64,000 nt of DNA. Source: Holophagales bacterium (GTDB lineage: Bacteria; Acidobacteriota; Thermoanaerobaculia; Multivoradales; Multivoraceae). Both the position numbers and the translations under genes were made by a program. A model generated the notes under the pieces. That model saw only the letters and a program-made list of their open reading frames with translations. It had not been told where the DNA came from and made no database searches. Every line of letters begins with the position of its first letter. The stretch's first letter is position 1. The stretch spans positions 546,847 through 610,846 of the forward strand of contig VXVC01000012.1 of assembly GCA_009836625.1 (NCBI GenBank), given 5' to 3'. Shown piece by piece: positions 28,101-36,979 of the stretch.

Positions 28101-29847
28101 GGCTCCACGCCAGGTGCAGCGGGCGCTGATCCACGCGCGGGGTTGCACCGCGGTGAAGCTCGTGCGGGTTGCGCAGAGGGCCGGCGTCGAAGTGATCCTG
28201 GTGCAGTCCGATCCAGACGTCGACTCGCCCGCGGCCACGATGCTGCGCGAGCGCGACACGCTGGTCTGCATCGGCGGCAGCACTCCGGACGAGAGCTACC
28301 TGAACGCCCACTCGGTGATCCGCATCGCCGAGCGGGAAGGGGCCGACGCCCTCCATCCCGGAATCGGATTCCTTTCCGAGAGCGCGTCCTTCGCTGATCT
28401 TTGCCGGAGTCACGGGCTGAACTTCATCGGTCCGACCGGCGATGCGATGAGGCGGATGGGCAACAAGTCGAACGCGATCCAGACGGCGGTCCAGGTGGGC
28501 GTACCCGTCGTGCCCGGCAGCGAGGGCATCCTGACCGACGCGGACACGGCGCTCGCCGTCGCCGAGTCGATCGGCTTTCCGGTGATGCTCAAGGCGGTCC
28601 ATGGCGGCGGCGGCAAGGGCATTCGTCGGGTGGACCGGGCGGAGGACTTCCGGGAAGCGTTCGCGCAGATTCGCGTCGAGGCGGAGAGCGCCTTCGGGAA
28701 CGCAGACTGCTACCTTGAGAAGTGCGTGGTGTCGCTGCGCCACGTCGAGGTGCAGGTGGTTTGCGACCAGCACGGTACGGTGCGCGTGCTGGGCCTGCGC
28801 GACTGCAGCGTGCAGCGGAACAACCAGAAGCTGATCGAGGAATCGGGGTCGACGGCGTTGCCGGAAGCGCTGCGCGAGCAGAGCTTCCGCTACGCCGCTG
28901 CGATCGCCGCGGAGATCGGCTATGTCGGCGCGGGCACCGTGGAGTTCATCTTCGATCTCGAGGACCAGAAGCTCTACTTCATGGAGATGAACACGCGGCT
29001 TCAGGTCGAGCATCCGGTGACGGAGGCGGTCAGCGGCACGGACATCGTCAAGGCCCAGTTCGAGGTTGCGGGCGGTGCGAGGATCGCCGACGCGCCCCTC
29101 GCGGAGGACGGCTACGCGATGGAGGTTCGGATCAACGCGGAGCGCGCCTCCCTCTCGGCGGACGGGATCGCTCTCCTGCCCTCGCCCGGGACGGTCACCC
29201 GCTGCGACTTCCCGCAGCGTGAGGACATCGACGTGCTGGCGGCGATCGAGACGGGCGCCGTCGTGTCGCCCTACTACGACAGTCTGGTCGCGCAGGTCGT
29301 GTGCCACGGCAGGGATCGCGCGGACACGATCGATCGCCTCGTCTCCTACCTGGAAGAGGTCGCCATCGAGGGCGTTTGCACGAACCTGCCGTTGCTCCGC
29401 CGCGTCCTGGGCGACGAGCAGTTTCGATCGGGCGACTACGACACGCGCTACCTCACCGACTTTCTCGACCGCATCTCCGGCGACGAACTGGTGGACGAAG
29501 TCGAGCGGTTCGCTGGCGTCGGGCGAAACGTCGACCGGGCCGACATTGAGATCGAAGGCAGCGATGAGCTCAAGGTCAAGGCGCCGTCCGGCGGTCTCTT
29601 CTACGCCGCCGCTTCCCCGAACGATCCGCCCTTCGTCCGCGCGGGCGACGTGGTGAGCCGCGAGAAGACCCTGTGCCTGATCGAGGCGATGAAGCTGTTC
29701 AGGCCGGTGTCGCTCGCGTCCCTGGACGCTGGCGCCGACCTGTTCGACGGCCATTCCCGTTACGAGGTGATGCGCGTCAACGCGGCGAACGGCCAGGTCG
29801 TGAACCAGGACGACCTGCTCTTCGTCGTGAGGCCGGCGGAAGGCTGA
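25186..29847 (+). CDS. Single-chain acyl-CoA carboxylase (CT-alpha, CT-beta, biotin carboxylase, biotinyl domain)
   Basis: 1553 residues holding all activities of a biotin-dependent acyl-CoA carboxylase. An AccA-like half is at about 100-310 (AFMDTPGADAGEEANRG, VLGNGYSGGAIPLA). A helical region of about 430 residues that I cannot assign follows (310-740). An AccD-like half is at about 765-960 (VLVSNLAFQAGSFDMASSEK, FISSGGMLTKEG, TGGAQASL). Then comes biotin carboxylase at about 985-1430 (HPGIGFLSESASFADLC, the ATP-grasp HGGGGKGIR, FMEMNTRLQVEHPVTE). A biotinyl domain ends the protein, with target Lys1503 in CLIEAMKLF. It would carboxylate acetyl-CoA or another acyl-CoA; which one is unknown. 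No AccD-type zinc finger is seen. The order differs from the usual BC-BCCP-CT of long single-chain enzymes. Confidence 0.9.
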   Translation: MTILLQSQPEPSRGDVDPLFREAEQRARAFSLFPEAGDRQVGEAAGRISGLISERRIRQKLKRLARLEVDEYIRRTVAPAEDPGRVGTGAVLAATSWELVEERNHGPLYAAVFETGIEGHRRRFGVLAQERSVQNGVWMPEHHELAVEVIRSFARRALPVVAFMDTPGADAGEEANRGNQAHAISRLIAEMAQLHVPTVGVVLGNGYSGGAIPLATTNVLLSVRDGVFNTIQPRGLANIVRRYDLSWEECAKAVGVSAYELYEQGYLDGVIDFVPAEGGDRLACFEAAVTTSIALVEQRAKLFVRDEPAVFEHYRRNTRRYVDPSRSLTVLEEFAGLSRLHSPAEQANVFGVAFRYLRYLGLRRRLSSTTVSGYGRLAAAEVPAGAARARRERQRRLSFERWLDNPLAVRYDDVLSRTYKRYAAARDSLHEGRGRLASFLLGSREYHFNRARAELLLEYGFHLYNQWKDGAEDNFGRLLTVMRAVEEEGVEGRNSTSETVGVSQAADLTVLDVILQPQLLRLFRRECENFICFDRLYDHIFQHLRQIASEAREENVIARESVHLLLRHSLNAAMGELTAGLEGDSAEEAEARLRRQFRSWLRHFSRHPRRGRLLKAVAEWKRLQMPRISEPLFGLVTFLFERLLPNFYEDEQGIRGYDGRISPRNIGIKDFWNRLDAAYRDLLLEDVLAEQKRNTPRRPQAILDRFFYDVQEIEADRMTADPVSFPGLRVSIERALEQGVTPCGTVAALARIRTGALADGEDGGGAGNRVGVLVSNLAFQAGSFDMASSEKFCKLLLRCAEERLPVVCFISSGGMLTKEGAGALFSMSIVNDRITRFVRDNDLPVICFGYGDCTGGAQASLVTHPLVQTYYFSGTNMPFAGQIVVPSHLPMASTLSNYLSEVEGSMHGLVEHPFGEELDEQLRQVDSQIPVPEDTVGAVLRRLLQEERRVEFLTARRRRQEEAEVHEPAPPVAPRQVQRALIHARGCTAVKLVRVAQRAGVEVILVQSDPDVDSPAATMLRERDTLVCIGGSTPDESYLNAHSVIRIAEREGADALHPGIGFLSESASFADLCRSHGLNFIGPTGDAMRRMGNKSNAIQTAVQVGVPVVPGSEGILTDADTALAVAESIGFPVMLKAVHGGGGKGIRRVDRAEDFREAFAQIRVEAESAFGNADCYLEKCVVSLRHVEVQVVCDQHGTVRVLGLRDCSVQRNNQKLIEESGSTALPEALREQSFRYAAAIAAEIGYVGAGTVEFIFDLEDQKLYFMEMNTRLQVEHPVTEAVSGTDIVKAQFEVAGGARIADAPLAEDGYAMEVRINAERASLSADGIALLPSPGTVTRCDFPQREDIDVLAAIETGAVVSPYYDSLVAQVVCHGRDRADTIDRLVSYLEEVAIEGVCTNLPLLRRVLGDEQFRSGDYDTRYLTDFLDRISGDELVDEVERFAGVGRNVDRADIEIEGSDELKVKAPSGGLFYAAASPNDPPFVRAGDVVSREKTLCLIEAMKLFRPVSLASLDAGADLFDGHSRYEVMRVNAANGQVVNQDDLLFVVRPAEG

Positions 29848-29905
29848 ACGTCGGCTTGCGGCGGGCGGGCCACATATCAGGAGCGGTAGCGGCCGGGAGG
29901 TCCGG

Positions 29906-31201
29906 GTGCTGAACCGCCTCTTCCGTCTCGACCACCACCAGACAACTGTCAGGAGAGAGGTCGCCGCCGGCGTCACGACTTACCTGACGATGGCCTACGT
30001 CGCCGTCGTCAACCCGCAGATCCTCAGCGAGGCGGGGATGGACCGGGGGGCGGTCTTCGTCGCCACCTGTCTCGCCGCGGCGATTGCCTGCGCCGCGATG
30101 GGTCTGTACGCGAACTACCCGATCGCGCTGGCGCCGGGAATGGGGATCAACGCCTACTTCACGTACGGCGTCGTGCTGGGGATGGGGCACCCCTGGCAGG
30201 TCGCGCTGGGAGCGCTGTTCATCTCCGGCGTCTGTTTCGTTCTCATTTCTGTGTTTCCTATCCGGGCCTGGATCGTGAACGCCTTCCCGCGTTCCCTCAA
30301 GATGGCGACGGCCGCGGGCATCGGCTTCTTCCTCGCCCTCATTGCGATGCGGAACGCCGGCATGGTGGTCACCAACGAGGCGACGCTGGTCGGACTCGGC
30401 GACGTGACGTCCTGGAGCGTCATCCTGGCCGTCGTGGGCCTGGTGCTGATCGCGGCGCTCGATACCCTGAAGAAGGCAGGGGCCGTGCTGATCGGGATCC
30501 TCGCCGTGACCCTGATCGGCATCGTCGTCGGTGAGGCGAGCTGGCAGGGAGTGGTGTCGACCGTACCGTCGCTGGCCCCCACGTTTTGGCAACTGGACAT
30601 CCTTGCCGCCTTCGACGCGGCCTTCATCGGGATCATCTTCGCCTTCCTGTTTACGGATCTGTTCGACACCTCGGGTACTCTGATCGCGGTCTCGAAGCAG
30701 GGAAACCTGCTCGACGGGGACGGCAACCTGCCGCGGCTGAGGCACGCCGTCATCGTCGATTCCGGTGCTTCCGTGCTCGGGTCGGTTCTGGGGACGTCCT
30801 CGGTAACGAGCTACGTCGAGAGCGCCGCCGGCGTGAAGGCGGGCGGACGCACCGGCCTGACCTCCGTTACGGTCGCGGCGCTGTTCGTGCTGACCCTCTT
30901 CCTGTCGCCGCTGACGGCGACGATCCCGCCGTTCGCGACGGCGGCCGCCCTGCTTTTCGTTGCCAGCGTGATGGTCCGCAACATGATCGAGATCGACTGG
31001 AGCGACGCGACCGAGTACGTGCCGGCGGTCGTGCTCGCGGTGACGATCCCGTTCAGCTTCTCGATCGCCCACGGCATCGCGGCTGGCTTCATCACCTACA
31101 CGGCGATCAAGCTGCTGGCCGGTCGATTCGGTCAACTGCGTCCGGCGGTGGCGGTTCTCGCGGTCGTGTTCGTCATCAAGATCGCCCTTCTGGGCACCTG
31201 A
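29906..31201 (+). CDS. NCS2-family purine permease (AzgA/PbuG-like)
   Basis: A 431-residue inner-membrane protein with about 12-13 hydrophobic segments, of the AzgA branch of NCS2 transporters for adenine, guanine or hypoxanthine. Matching blocks are REVAAGVTTYLTMAYVAVVNPQIL near the N-terminus, LAPGMGINAYFTYGVVLGMG, FLFTDLFDTSGTLIAVSKQG and the conserved GTSSVTSYVESAAGVKAGGRTGLT. It starts at GTG with GGGAGG 5 nt upstream. It begins 58 bp after the carboxylase gene. The exact substrate is not determinable. Confidence 0.92.
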   Translation: MLNRLFRLDHHQTTVRREVAAGVTTYLTMAYVAVVNPQILSEAGMDRGAVFVATCLAAAIACAAMGLYANYPIALAPGMGINAYFTYGVVLGMGHPWQVALGALFISGVCFVLISVFPIRAWIVNAFPRSLKMATAAGIGFFLALIAMRNAGMVVTNEATLVGLGDVTSWSVILAVVGLVLIAALDTLKKAGAVLIGILAVTLIGIVVGEASWQGVVSTVPSLAPTFWQLDILAAFDAAFIGIIFAFLFTDLFDTSGTLIAVSKQGNLLDGDGNLPRLRHAVIVDSGASVLGSVLGTSSVTSYVESAAGVKAGGRTGLTSVTVAALFVLTLFLSPLTATIPPFATAAALLFVASVMVRNMIEIDWSDATEYVPAVVLAVTIPFSFSIAHGIAAGFITYTAIKLLAGRFGQLRPAVAVLAVVFVIKIALLGT

Positions 31202-31213
31202 CGGGGAGACGGT

Positions 31214-32359
31214 ATGGAACGGTCGAGGAGTTGGCTTCTGGCGCTCGTGCTGCTGTGCGCTTCTGCTCTGGTTGCGACCATGCCACTGTCGGCGCAGGCC
31301 TCCGGTCCGTGCGAAACGAACGACAGCTACCGGGCTCTGGACTTCCTGCTCGGCGAATGGCGCCTGGTGTCGGGCGGGGAGACGGTAGGCCACAGCCGGG
31401 TGGAGAAGCTGGAGGGCGGCTGCCTGATCGAGGAGACCTGGTCCTTCGTCGATGGCAGGTCGGGCCGGACCTACAGTTCCCTCGATCCGGCCGCCAGCGC
31501 GTGGCGGCGGTTCAGCGTCTCGAATGGCGGCGTCATGGTGCGCTCGAGCGGCACGGTCGACGGCGCGGAACTCGTGTTCGACGGCGAGTACGTTGCCGCG
31601 GACGGACGGCGTTCGAATTGGCGGGAACGGCTGAGCCTCGAAGCCGACGGACGGATCGCCCGGACCGCCGGCACGTCGAGGCGCGCCAGCCGCGGCGACC
31701 GCCCTTCGAGGGTGCTGTTCGAGGGACACTACGTTCCCGCCGGCTACTCCGAGCCGCGGTTGTCTCGTCCGGTCGAAACGGCCGTGGAACCGGCCGTACC
31801 GCCGGACCCGCCTGCGCGGGTAGCGGCGGAACCGGTTCCGTCCACGCCTCCCGCCGCCGCGCCGGCGGCGGGCGATGTGACGCCCGGTTCGGCCCGCGCC
31901 GTCGATGCGGCGGCGATCGAACGCATCGCCATGGCGTCGCCGATGGTTCTCCGCGTGCCGCTGGGGGCGGTCGAGGCACTTCCCGAGGGGTACGGCTGGA
32001 TCACGCGCGACACCGCTCCCTACCTGTGTGAGGGGGTGACGATTCAGGGTGTGCAGGTCGAACGCCGCGCGCGCCGCGGCCGTGTCGAGCTCGAGGTGGA
32101 GTTGGCTGTCCACGGCAGCCGGGCCGCTCGGCGGATCAACGTCGGCGTCGACCTTCGGCGGGCCGGTCGCCCGGACGACGACGACCCGGTCGCCTCGGGC
32201 GCTACCGCGGGCCGAGTTGGCCGCAACATCCCGGAGCAGATCGAGCATGGTTCGGTGGCGTTTGAGCTGTCGTTGGCGATGGACGCCGCCGTCTTCGACG
32301 AGATCGTCGCGGCCGCGGAGCGGCCGGAACTCGTCATCACGCTGACGGTCGGCAGGTGA
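31214..32359 (+). CDS. Secreted protein with N-terminal lipocalin-like (DUF1579-type) domain
   Basis: 381 residues with a signal peptide (hydrophobic LLALVLLCASALVA, cleavage near LSAQA). Residues about 35-185 look like a DUF1579-type lipocalin-like domain, starting with YRALDFLLGEWRLVSGG. A Pro/Ala-rich linker follows (about 190-225). The C-terminal domain of about 150 residues is probably beta-rich (QVERRARRGRVELEVELAVH) and I do not recognise it. The stop codon overlaps the next gene start as GTGA, so it is translationally coupled to the ABC exporter. Confidence 0.7.
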   Translation: MERSRSWLLALVLLCASALVATMPLSAQASGPCETNDSYRALDFLLGEWRLVSGGETVGHSRVEKLEGGCLIEETWSFVDGRSGRTYSSLDPAASAWRRFSVSNGGVMVRSSGTVDGAELVFDGEYVAADGRRSNWRERLSLEADGRIARTAGTSRRASRGDRPSRVLFEGHYVPAGYSEPRLSRPVETAVEPAVPPDPPARVAAEPVPSTPPAAAPAAGDVTPGSARAVDAAAIERIAMASPMVLRVPLGAVEALPEGYGWITRDTAPYLCEGVTIQGVQVERRARRGRVELEVELAVHGSRAARRINVGVDLRRAGRPDDDDPVASGATAGRVGRNIPEQIEHGSVAFELSLAMDAAVFDEIVAAAERPELVITLTVGR

Positions 32360-34164
32360 GTTCGACAGGCCGCGAAGGGGACGAGCGGTCCTCCGCGCCG
32401 GTACCGTTCCGCCGGCTGTACGGGCTCGCCAGACCGTACCTGCAGCCGTTGTGCTGGGGCACCGTCCTCCTGCTCGCCGGCAGCGGCGTCTTCCTGCTGA
32501 TACCGATGCGGGCTGGGCAGTTCGTGGACAGCGCGCTTGAGTCCGGTTCCGTTCAGGAGCTTCGTCAGATCGTCACCTGGTTGATCGGCCTGTTCGCGGT
32601 CCTGGGCCTGCTTGGCTACTTCCAGACCTGGCTTCTCGGCGCGGCGGGCGCGCGGCTGCTGCGCGATCTGCGCCGCCGCCTGTTCGATCACCTGGTCGGT
32701 CTGTCGATCGACTTCTTCGACCGGCGTCGGGTCGGTGAGTTGCTGTCGAGGATGAACTCGGACCTCACGGTGGTACAGACCGCCCTGACGGAGCAGATCC
32801 CGTCCGGGCTCCAGGCGATGGCGCGTTTCGTCGGCGTGCTGGCGATCCTGCTCGTCATGCAGACCCGGTTGACCGCGGTCGCCCTGCTGGTGGTGCCTCC
32901 GGTCGTGGTGTTCGCGATGGTCTTCGGCCGGCGACTCGAGAGGGTGGCGGTCGAAGAGCGCGACGCGGTCGCGGAAACCTCCGCCTGGGCCGAGGAGGCG
33001 CTGGCCGGCGTTCGGACCGTGCAGGCGTTCTCGGCCGAGAAACAAGCTCGGGGTCGCTACCGCGAACGGTTGATCGATCTACTGGGCATTCAGTTCCGCA
33101 ACGTCCGTCTCTACGGCGCGTTCAGCGGTCTGATCACGTTCTTCGGCTTCACCGCCTTCGCCCTGGTGCTCGGATACGGCGGAAACCTGATGATCGACGG
33201 GGCGATGACGGCGGGTCAGTTGACGTCGTTTCTCCTCTACACGTTCGCGATCGCGACATCGGTGGGTCAGTTGGGATCGCTCTACGCCGGCTACCGTCGA
33301 CTTCGGGGATCGAGCGAGCGCGTCTTCCAGCTACTCGACGAGCGTTCGGCGATCGTCGATTCGGCCTCGCCCATTCGGCTAGCGCAGGACGCCGCTTCCC
33401 TGAGCCTCCGTTCGATCGGCTTCCGCTACGAGGGCGCCGAAGAGCCCGCTCTCACCGACGTGTCGCTGGAAGTCGAGCCGGGGGAACTGGCGGCGTTGGT
33501 CGGACCCTCAGGTTCCGGCAAGAGCACACTCTTCTCGCTGCTGCTGCGCTTCTACGAGCCCCAGCAGGGCGAACTGCTGCTCGACGGTCGGCCGCTTCGC
33601 GATGTCGCGCTGGCCGATCTGCGGCGCCGCATGGCGTTGGTGCCCCAGGACATCTTCCTGTTCTCGGGATCCGTCGCCGAGAACATCCGGCTGGCCAGGC
33701 CGGATGCGGGCGACGACGAGGTGCGGGCGGCCGCCGAGGCGGCGGGCGCGGCGTCGTTCATCGAACGCCTGGACGAGGGCTTCGAAACGGAGGTCGGCGA
33801 GCGCGGTGTGCGGCTCTCTGCCGGCCAGCGGCAGCGGGTCGCGATCGCGCGCGCCTTTCTGCGCGACCCGCAGATCCTCCTGCTGGACGAGGCGACGAGC
33901 TCTCTCGATCCGGACTCGGAGGCGACGGTCCAGCGGGCGATCGAGCAGTTGCTGGAGGGCAGGACGACGGTCGTCATCGCCCACCGCCTGGCCACCGCGC
34001 GCCGGGCCCGGCGCATCCACGTCCTGGACCAGGGGCGGCTGGTGGCCGCCGGCAGCCACGAAGAGCTGTACGCGGCGAACGAGCTGTACCGCCGCTACTG
34101 GTTGCTCCAGAGCCTGGAAAGGCAACAGCCGCCCGCGCCGATCCAGTCGGCGGCGGGCGGCTGA
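32356..34164 (+). CDS. ABC exporter, fused membrane and ATPase domains (MsbA/ABCB type)
   Basis: A 602-residue half-transporter. The membrane domain (about 30-320) has six predicted helices and the coupling motif LSIDFFDRRRVGELLSRMNSD. The ATPase domain (about 345-585) has Walker A GPSGSGKST, a Q-loop in VPQDIFLFSGSVAENI, signature LSAGQRQR, Walker B ILLLDEATSSLD and H-loop IAHRLATA. It should act as a homodimer exporting a lipid, peptide or drug; substrate unknown. The GTG start overlaps the previous stop by 4 bp. Confidence 0.94.
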   Translation: MSSTGREGDERSSAPVPFRRLYGLARPYLQPLCWGTVLLLAGSGVFLLIPMRAGQFVDSALESGSVQELRQIVTWLIGLFAVLGLLGYFQTWLLGAAGARLLRDLRRRLFDHLVGLSIDFFDRRRVGELLSRMNSDLTVVQTALTEQIPSGLQAMARFVGVLAILLVMQTRLTAVALLVVPPVVVFAMVFGRRLERVAVEERDAVAETSAWAEEALAGVRTVQAFSAEKQARGRYRERLIDLLGIQFRNVRLYGAFSGLITFFGFTAFALVLGYGGNLMIDGAMTAGQLTSFLLYTFAIATSVGQLGSLYAGYRRLRGSSERVFQLLDERSAIVDSASPIRLAQDAASLSLRSIGFRYEGAEEPALTDVSLEVEPGELAALVGPSGSGKSTLFSLLLRFYEPQQGELLLDGRPLRDVALADLRRRMALVPQDIFLFSGSVAENIRLARPDAGDDEVRAAAEAAGAASFIERLDEGFETEVGERGVRLSAGQRQRVAIARAFLRDPQILLLDEATSSLDPDSEATVQRAIEQLLEGRTTVVIAHRLATARRARRIHVLDQGRLVAAGSHEELYAANELYRRYWLLQSLERQQPPAPIQSAAGG

Positions 34165-34189
34165 GGTAGTCCGAACGCTGAGACGCGAG

Positions 34190-36895
34190 CTAGAAGCGCT
34201 GGCCCCAGGCGTAGTTGAAGCGGACGTAGTAGTAGGCCCCGTTGAAGCCGAACGGTGAGAACTGGCCGTACCGGTTGCCGACTCCGTCGGCGGCGCCGGG
34301 GTTGTCTTCCGGATAGGTGTTCAGCAGGTTCTGCACGCCGATGGCGATCGACGTGTCGTTCGGCAGCGGGAAGCCGAGTTCGACGTCGAGCAGGAACTCG
34401 CCGCTGTAGTCGCCGTACATCGGCGCGTTGTTCCGGCCGAGGAGGTTCTGCGCGTCCTCGCTGTCCCACCAGCCGTCGTAGTAGTTCACGCGGGCCATCA
34501 GGTTCCAGTTGTCGGCGCTGTGGTTCATCCCCAGGTTCCAGCGGAACTCAGGCAGGCCCTGCTCGATCGTGGCGATGCGGAAGGGGCCGACCGTGTCGGG
34601 ATTGTGGTCCGTGACCTCCGTCTTCGTGTAGTTGAACACGAGGCTGAAGCTCGTGTCGCCACCGAGCTCCGGCGGCGTCCAGGTGCCGACGACGTCCAGG
34701 CCCTGCGTCTGCGTGGCGAAGTCGTTGACGAAGAACCGGAAGTTCTTCAGGTTCCGCGCCTCGACGAAACCGCCGGAGAGCAGTTGCTCGATCTCCGCGT
34801 CCGTCACGCAGCCCGGCTCCGGGTTCGCGAGGATGTTGCACTGGCGGAACGTCTCGGACAGGGCGATCCGGTCGTCCACGTCGATGTTGAAGATGTCGGC
34901 AGTCAGTGTGAACGCACCCCTGTCGACGACCAGACCGGCCGAGAAGTTGACCGCGTCCTCGGGCTGGAGGTCCTCGCCGCCCCGCAGCGCCGCGGGCGCG
35001 GAGTTGGAGGGCACCGTGCCGCTGTTGGACAGGCCCCCGGTCTCCGGATCGAAGGCCGTCGTCACGTTGAACGCGTTCTGCTGGCCGGGCGTCGGAGCGC
35101 GGAAGCCGGTGCTGACGGCGGCGCGCAGCGCCACGGCGTCGGACACCTGCCGGCGGCCGGACACCTTGGCGTTGATCGTGTTGCCGAAACCGTCGAAGTC
35201 CTCGACCCGCAGCGCGGCGGTGAAGGTCCCCCTCTCGTCCGGCGTGTCGATCTCCAGGTCGCCGTAAACCGCGACGTTGGCTCGATCCCAGGTTCCGGCG
35301 GTGACGTCGGCGCGATAGCCGTTGAAGCCGTTCGAGCCGGAGCTGAAGCCCTGGGCGGCGTAGGGGCCGATCTCCCAGGAAGCCGGGTCGCCGGCGCCGA
35401 TCCGGAACTGCTCGTTGCGCCACTCCAGACCGGCCGCGAGGCTCATGTTGTCGCGCACCGGGTAGGTAATGTCGAAGTTGACGTTCGTGTCGGTCTGCTC
35501 GTAGATGCCGGGCATGAACGACGTCGGCGTGTCGTAGCCGAGCGAGGCGTTCACCGTGTTGTAGATGAACTGGTCGACCTCGCTGCTACCGACGTTGACG
35601 CTGAGATCCCAGGTCATGCCGCTGTCAAGGTAGCCGCGGAGGCCGGCAACGATCGAGGAATCGATCAGGTCGCCGCCGAACTGGGGCGTGAAGCCGCCGG
35701 GGAAGCGGGTCCGCAGCGTGAAGCAGTTCGGGTCCGCTTCGACAGCAGCCAGGGCGGCGGGGTCGGGAACGTGATCGACGACCGGGATCGCGGGGCAGTT
35801 GCCGGCGCCCTCGACGCCGGTCGCGGCCCATACCCGATCGCCAACGAGCAGGAACTTGCCCCGTCTCGCCGGGTCCGAGTAGGTGAAGACGCCGGTCCGC
35901 GTGTTCGGGTTGCGGAAGTAGAAACCGCCCGTCGTCTTCCGGCTGGCGTAGTTGGCGTGGCCGTAGAACTGGGTGCCGTTGTTGAACAGGCTGCCGAAGT
36001 TGGCGAACAGCTTGATGTCGTCCTCGACCAGCGGCGAGCCCCAGACCTGCGCCGGGTTGCGGATGTCGCTGTTGCCGGTGTTGATGATGTTGATCGCGTC
36101 GTTCCGCTGGACGCTGCGGCTCGTCGGGTCGGCGGCGCCGTACTCCATGCTCAGGTTGAAGAAGCCGTTCTCGCCCATCGGCATGCCGAAGTTCGCGGCG
36201 ACGGCGTAGGACATGCCCTTGTCGCCGGCGAACGTGTACTGGCCGCCGAAGCCGGAACTGGAGCCTGGGTTCGAGTCCTGGAACTGACCCGACCGGATTT
36301 CCACGCTGCCGCCCGAGCTCGCGTCCTTGAGCTGGAAGTTGATGACGCCGGCGATCGCGTCGGAGCCGTACTGTGCCGAGGCGCCGTCGCGCAGGACTTC
36401 GACCTGGCGCAGCGCGATGGCCGGGATGATGGAGATGTCCGGCCCCTGGGAGCCATCGGAGATGCCGTTGCCCAGCCAGGCGATGACGGCGGCGCGATGA
36501 CGGCGCTTGCCGTTGACCAGGATCAGGGTGTGGTCCGGCGCCAGACCGCGGAGGTTGGCCGGTCGGACCAGGGTGGCCGCGTCACTGATCGGCTGTGTGC
36601 CGACGTTGTAGGACGGGACGACGGTGCGGATCCGGTCCGTCAGGTCGTTGGCTCCCTGGCTGACCAGCTCGGTCTCGGGAATGACGTCGACCGGCACGGG
36701 CGATGCGGTGACGGTGCGTCCCTCCGTCCGGGTACCGACGACGACGATCGTCTCTTCGAACTCCTGCGGTTCTTCGGCCTCGGACTCGTCCTGGTTGTCC
36801 CCTTCCTGTGCCATGACTGGTACCGCCAGACAGAACGTCAGGAACAGGACCAGCAGGTACGACAGGCGGAGGGGCTCGACTTCAGGTTTCCTCAT
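34190..36895 (-). CDS. TonB-dependent outer-membrane receptor
   Basis: 901 residues. A signal peptide ending near VMAQEG is followed by an acidic stretch and a TonB-box-like segment ETIVVVGTR. The plug domain (about 55-180) includes VNGKRRHRAAVIAWLG and LRDGASAQYGSDAIAGVINF. The rest is a large beta-barrel ending in YVRFNYAWGQRF, with a terminal Phe. It imports a substrate too large for porins; the NGKRRHR-type plug is common in acidobacterial and proteobacterial receptors of unknown ligand. The ATG at 36895 is chosen because AAAGGAG lies 8 nt upstream; an in-frame extension to 37006 is not convincing. It is divergent from the GT-C-like gene. Confidence 0.94.
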   Translation of the reverse strand: MRKPEVEPLRLSYLLVLFLTFCLAVPVMAQEGDNQDESEAEEPQEFEETIVVVGTRTEGRTVTASPVPVDVIPETELVSQGANDLTDRIRTVVPSYNVGTQPISDAATLVRPANLRGLAPDHTLILVNGKRRHRAAVIAWLGNGISDGSQGPDISIIPAIALRQVEVLRDGASAQYGSDAIAGVINFQLKDASSGGSVEIRSGQFQDSNPGSSSGFGGQYTFAGDKGMSYAVAANFGMPMGENGFFNLSMEYGAADPTSRSVQRNDAINIINTGNSDIRNPAQVWGSPLVEDDIKLFANFGSLFNNGTQFYGHANYASRKTTGGFYFRNPNTRTGVFTYSDPARRGKFLLVGDRVWAATGVEGAGNCPAIPVVDHVPDPAALAAVEADPNCFTLRTRFPGGFTPQFGGDLIDSSIVAGLRGYLDSGMTWDLSVNVGSSEVDQFIYNTVNASLGYDTPTSFMPGIYEQTDTNVNFDITYPVRDNMSLAAGLEWRNEQFRIGAGDPASWEIGPYAAQGFSSGSNGFNGYRADVTAGTWDRANVAVYGDLEIDTPDERGTFTAALRVEDFDGFGNTINAKVSGRRQVSDAVALRAAVSTGFRAPTPGQQNAFNVTTAFDPETGGLSNSGTVPSNSAPAALRGGEDLQPEDAVNFSAGLVVDRGAFTLTADIFNIDVDDRIALSETFRQCNILANPEPGCVTDAEIEQLLSGGFVEARNLKNFRFFVNDFATQTQGLDVVGTWTPPELGGDTSFSLVFNYTKTEVTDHNPDTVGPFRIATIEQGLPEFRWNLGMNHSADNWNLMARVNYYDGWWDSEDAQNLLGRNNAPMYGDYSGEFLLDVELGFPLPNDTSIAIGVQNLLNTYPEDNPGAADGVGNRYGQFSPFGFNGAYYYVRFNYAWGQRF

Positions 36896-36979
36896 GGGAA
36901 GTGCTCCTTTGTTCGATTGCACGTCGACCGCGTTGAAGACTACAGCACTTCGGCGACCGGCTGCTAGCGTCCTGGCCGG

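Noticed and set aside
34520..36967. Long open frames on the strand opposite the TonB receptor, glpK, lys genes and others
   Set aside because: They are antisense shadows produced by high GC at third positions and lack motifs or ribosome-binding sites.
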